Shown piece by piece: positions 60,577-64,000 of a stretch of DNA of 64,000 nucleotides. Position 1 is the stretch's first letter; each line of letters starts with the position of its first letter. The stretch spans positions 1 to 64,000 of the forward strand of contig CAWJTH010000118.1 in assembly GCA_963845495.1 (NCBI GenBank). Direction: 5' to 3'. Origin of the DNA: JAZKFT01 sp963845495. GTDB taxonomy: Bacteria > Bacteroidota > Bacteroidia > Chitinophagales > Chitinophagaceae. The notes beneath the pieces are model-generated. The model saw only the letters and a list, made by a program, of their open reading frames with translations. It made no database searches and was not told the DNA's origin. The position numbers were made by a program, and so were the translations under genes.

Positions 60577-62988
60577 TTAGTCTTTGACCAATCTTACATT
60601 TGCTGTTTTGTTGTCTCCGCTTTTTACCTGCAATATATAAACACCTTTCACAAGCCCCATTAGATCAATGCTCTGGCTGGTTCCAGTACCTTTTAATACC
60701 ATACATTGTTTGCCAACCGCATCTATAACGGTAATATTTTCTATGGCGTAGGTGCCAGAAACAGTTACTGTATTTTTTGCGGGGTTCGGAGCCACCAATA
60801 AAGTATTAGGCGCAGCGCATGTGCTAAAAACTGAGATCACATCGCTATAATAAGATTTGCCATCAAAATCTACCGCCCTGAGTCTGAAAAAATTATTACC
60901 TGGTAATGGATGAGCAAAAAGATAAGAATAATTGCTGCCAGTGATGATGTTTTTGCTGATAACTTGTCCAACCTCCAGAAAGTTTTTGCCATCAGCACTA
61001 GTTTCCACTGCATAATATCCGCTATTCGATTCTTGTAAGGTTTCCCAATTTATGAGTATTTCACAATTTTTGCCCGTAGCGGTAAAGCTTTTAAAAGTTA
61101 CCGGCAATGGAGTATTGAAGGGTACATAATAATCTTCCACCTCACCAAAACTTTTGGCACCGCCAAAATCGGATGTTGTAAGCCCGTCCGCAGCGGTGGT
61201 TATCCTGAAACGTGCGTAAGTCCCGGTTCTACCAATAGCGCCGTCCAATGTTTGTGATGTCCACGTAAGGGCTACTGTACCGGTTGAGCCGTCCGGTACA
61301 CTTGCTGTTGCGCCTTCCGAAGCTTCGTATGTACCGTTCCCATTCCAGTCTATCCATCCCCCCAATATTGCATTGGTGCCTATTGTATTATGCACTTTTA
61401 CGTTTACTGTGTAGGAAGGAATATTTCTTGTAGTGCCACCGGCAACGGCCGGAAAAGTGCTTACTCCTTCTTCTTCGACGCCGTCGCCGCACGGGGAGTT
61501 GCAAGTGGCGCCGCTAATAACTGATTTTGGTGCACTTTCATTGCTGGGCAGGGTTGCACCTAAACATAAATACATGGATGGGTTATTATTATAGGCAGTC
61601 GCATAATAATCATAAGCCGGGCTAATCGCATCATACGATATCGGAGCATCCCCATAATCTGTTGCCGTTGCACCGCAAATGGCTGGTAAAGGACCGGTTA
61701 ATGAACAATCGTAAGTTTGCTGGGCTAAATCATCATCAACACCGTTGCCCATGCTCCCATTAATATGATGGCCTGCATAACAGTATCTGTCGCTACCAAC
61801 TTTTACATATACAGAAGTATGCCCACCAATTTCCAAAGACTTTGCAATGTCGGTTCCCACCGCAAAACCTTGCGGTACGGTAGGGGTAAGTATGGTAGAA
61901 CTAGTCCCACTTGGGATTGTTTGTGAAAGCATGTATGTGTCGTTGGTGCCCCAAGTATATAATGTTCCACTTGCAGTGATGGCACCAACAGCAGCAAATT
62001 TTGGATCGTGGTTGTTGGCGCTTATCCAAGCTATATTGGCTAATGCTATTGTTTGCCAAGTTTTAGATGCCGTATTTGCCGCATTGCCAATACCTAACGA
62101 ACCGCCTCTATTGTCGCCTAAAGCGTATATGGTGCCATCGCTGCCCAACACAAAATAGTTGATTTTTCCGCCCACTGCTTGACCGCAAGTCACGTCAATC
62201 TGTTTTGTGGTAACGCCAGCCACCCAAGGGGGAGATGTCATTAAAGTGGCATAGCTTAATGACTGAGCCGATGATCCGTCGCCCAAATAAACGTTTGGCC
62301 CGCAAGTATAAAATTTGTTGGTGATGGTTACCATAAATATTTGCGAACCGCTGAATCTTGCATCGGCAACGTTTGTTAAAGGAATACCTACGCTGGTCAT
62401 AACTTTGTGCCAGTTGTCATCTACATTAGCCGAGCCATCTCCGTATGCCTGTGGTAGATTAGCAGCAACCCCGCCAACAATTTGGTTAAGACCTCGTACC
62501 CATACAGCACCACTGTAAGTTACCAGCAAAAGCCCATTACAGGCGTCCATCATCCTTATATCTGACGGAACCACGCCGCTGGGCAATGACAAGGTAGCCA
62601 TGGCACCGCCCGGAAACACCGAGGGGCTTACCGTAACGCTTGCAGTGCCCCATATATACAAGCCTGTGGTGGTAAGCAGAAAATTATTATTGTTGTTTTG
62701 GTCGTGGGAAGCCAATGTTGCCAATAAAGGAGTTCCCGTAAAATTAAAATTGTTTGTTCCGTTTACAAGCTGCGTAGGCGACAATATATCTGAAATACCG
62801 TCGCCGTTCATATTTTCTCCCCAAAGTTCAAAACCTCCGCTGGCCAAGGTGGCAATTGTTCCATGATAAGAACTCATGATCGGATCCTGTTTTCCCAAGC
62901 CCCCACATTGTGCAGATGTATTATTTACCGATAAAAGTGATAAAGCCCCCAAAAGGCTACCAAGCAATAGAAATTTAATTTTTGACAT
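60577..62988 (-). CDS. RCC1-like / GEVED-domain protein with type IX secretion sorting domain
   Basis: An 803-residue secreted protein. Signal peptide to NNTSAQ (27). Residues about 30-430 have RCC1-like propeller repeats (GGFELWGENMNGDG; TTGLYIWGT; DGTIYALGDNRGGSLGIGN; SGTLYTWGTNDTYML). A GEVED domain follows (GDGVEEEGVSTF ... GWIDWNGNGTYEASE ... SFGEVEDYYVPF, about 500-650), then a beta-sandwich (INWETLQESNSGYYAVETS). The last ~75 residues are a type A sorting domain (APNPAKNTVTVSG, KGVYILQVKSG, VRLVKD), directing export through the type IX system and anchoring or release at the surface. Function unknown; propellers suggest binding. Confidence 0.87.
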   Translation of the reverse strand: MSKIKFLLLGSLLGALSLLSVNNTSAQCGGLGKQDPIMSSYHGTIATLASGGFELWGENMNGDGISDILSPTQLVNGTNNFNFTGTPLLATLASHDQNNNNNFLLTTTGLYIWGTASVTVSPSVFPGGAMATLSLPSGVVPSDIRMMDACNGLLLVTYSGAVWVRGLNQIVGGVAANLPQAYGDGSANVDDNWHKVMTSVGIPLTNVADARFSGSQIFMVTITNKFYTCGPNVYLGDGSSAQSLSYATLMTSPPWVAGVTTKQIDVTCGQAVGGKINYFVLGSDGTIYALGDNRGGSLGIGNAANTASKTWQTIALANIAWISANNHDPKFAAVGAITASGTLYTWGTNDTYMLSQTIPSGTSSTILTPTVPQGFAVGTDIAKSLEIGGHTSVYVKVGSDRYCYAGHHINGSMGNGVDDDLAQQTYDCSLTGPLPAICGATATDYGDAPISYDAISPAYDYYATAYNNNPSMYLCLGATLPSNESAPKSVISGATCNSPCGDGVEEEGVSTFPAVAGGTTRNIPSYTVNVKVHNTIGTNAILGGWIDWNGNGTYEASEGATASVPDGSTGTVALTWTSQTLDGAIGRTGTYARFRITTAADGLTTSDFGGAKSFGEVEDYYVPFNTPLPVTFKSFTATGKNCEILINWETLQESNSGYYAVETSADGKNFLEVGQVISKNIITGSNYSYLFAHPLPGNNFFRLRAVDFDGKSYYSDVISVFSTCAAPNTLLVAPNPAKNTVTVSGTYAIENITVIDAVGKQCMVLKGTGTSQSIDLMGLVKGVYILQVKSGDNKTANVRLVKD

Positions 62989-64000
62989 TTTGCTATTTGT
63001 AAAATATTGGATATGTGAATCGAATTATAGTTAAAGGAATTGGTAAACTGCATTCATAAGTCATGGACTTTTGTTGTTTATTATAACAGTTTTAGTTACT
63101 ATAACTATTTTCATATTGCAATCTTATTTTACTTTATTAAATGAGTATCTTTACAAATACTAATACAAAATATTGTACAGCTATAAATGCATTATTAGCA
63201 TTTAAAAGGTAATAATAATTAAGAGGATAGCTTGGGAATAAATAGCGAATGATGTTTTGAAAAAAGACAAAAATTGTATTTTAAATCTTTTGTTTAATAC
63301 AGCTAAAAGGGTTTTAATTATAAATGATTTAATTTATGACGACAGGTAAGTAATAATAAATATTTATTCTAACGCTAGCATGATTTTGGAGAAAAATTCA
63401 ATTGGGGGATTGGAGGATAAATATTTGAGCTGCTTTAATTTATCCGATAAACTTATTTCTTTGCTGACATTAGGTAGCAGTGAAAAAAAAGCACACATTT
63501 TAAATGATGCATGAAGATTAAATAATACGCTATTTATTATATTAAAACAATAAATAGAACTATCGACTATTATTATGTTATTAAAGCATAAATGCGGATT
63601 CATAATTTATACAATTTTTTATTAAACGCAAAATTGTGCTTGTGTTATTTGTAAAATAGTATCATTTGTTAAAACAGATGTTTGATTTATTCAATGAACG
63701 TTCTGGTCATTTTAAATAAGGACATAATGTTGCCAAACAAATATGTCTAAGATATAAATATGAGAAATTTAGTGTTAATTTTTAATTGCTTGAAATAACA
63801 ATCTGATTAAATTGGTACAATTGATAAATACTACATCAAATTCTGAATAGGCGTTTGAAGGGGATATTCGACGAAAAAAGCACAAGTGAAATAGACCCGT
63901 ATTTAAGCACAAATTAATTACCAATAAAAGAGGAAGATTGGTAAAATTTTAAATTTTGGGGTTGCACACTGTTGTGCCGAATCATTTGGATATGGTTATC
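62989..64000. other. AT-rich right end without a convincing gene
   Basis: About 1 kb of very AT-rich DNA. The - strand frame at 63364-63603 (79 codons) has biased, low-information composition and no recognised family. Near the edge a short TTGCACACTGTTGTGCC palindrome is at about 63962-63979. No promoter, RNA gene or repeat family could be supported. Confidence 0.4.

Noticed and set aside
63364..63603. 79-residue gene near the right end
   Set aside because: Very AT-rich, biased composition, no family resemblance and no promoter seen.
63962..64000. Insertion-sequence end at the right edge
   Set aside because: A short TTGCACACTGTTGTGCC palindrome alone is too little, and no transposase frame is visible.

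Overview
The window is a piece of a Bacteroidota genome, most likely family Chitinophagaceae. Reasons: three SusC/SusD pairs, a type IX secretion C-terminal sorting domain, a FecR/ECF-sigma/STN-SusC relay, promoters of the TTTG-N17-19-TAnnTTTG type, no clear Shine-Dalgarno sites, fused HisB and HisIE, and a moderately low GC content. No rRNA, tRNA, CRISPR array or complete insertion sequence was seen.

Layout. 1-464 is the start of an acyltransferase running off the left edge. 519-8899 is an acid-sugar catabolic cluster on the + strand: a truncated DHDPS-family remnant, an iron alcohol dehydrogenase, an intact DHDPS-family aldolase, a PdxA-family dehydrogenase, a DUF1537 kinase, a sodium:solute symporter and a secreted esterase. 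9046-11581 holds an MDR reductase, an orphan Hcp and a small membrane protein. 11582-12692 is repeat DNA. 12693-28058 (- strand) holds an MG2/plug surface protein, two SusC/SusD operons and a DeoR-type regulator. 28217-31898 carries a MurU-like nucleotidyltransferase, a BamA/TamA-like protein and an AmgK-like kinase fused to a RapZ C-terminal domain (frameshifted). 32161-41308 is a full histidine operon, hisG-D-x-C-B-H-x-A-F-x-IE, with three passenger genes (x). It is preceded by a histidine-rich leader peptide and a terminator hairpin, a classic attenuator. 41507-45846 has a TPR protein, MazEF, a MATE exporter and a second BamA/TamA-like protein. 46141-60299 is a glycan-use locus: GH3, two DUF1735 lipoproteins, GH18 endoglycosidase, SusD, STN-SusC, FecR and ECF sigma. 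60577-62988 is a large type IX secretion cargo protein. The last 1 kb is AT-rich with nothing convincing.

The most unusual feature is the spacer DNA. Nearly every gap in the two + strand metabolic operons, and several elsewhere, is built of degenerate 7-bp tandem repeats, often as two inverted arms that would form a hairpin. These tracts often start at, or supply, the stop codon of the upstream gene. A 55-bp piece of one such hairpin sits inside hisF and shifts its frame. Other repeat families are three copies of a ~270-bp nested palindromic element, two 21-bp minisatellites, and several smaller hairpin elements.

Three genes look damaged by small indels (hisA start, AmgK-RapZ, perhaps the first BamA-like gene). 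Either the genome is degrading here or the assembly has homopolymer errors; raw reads would tell.
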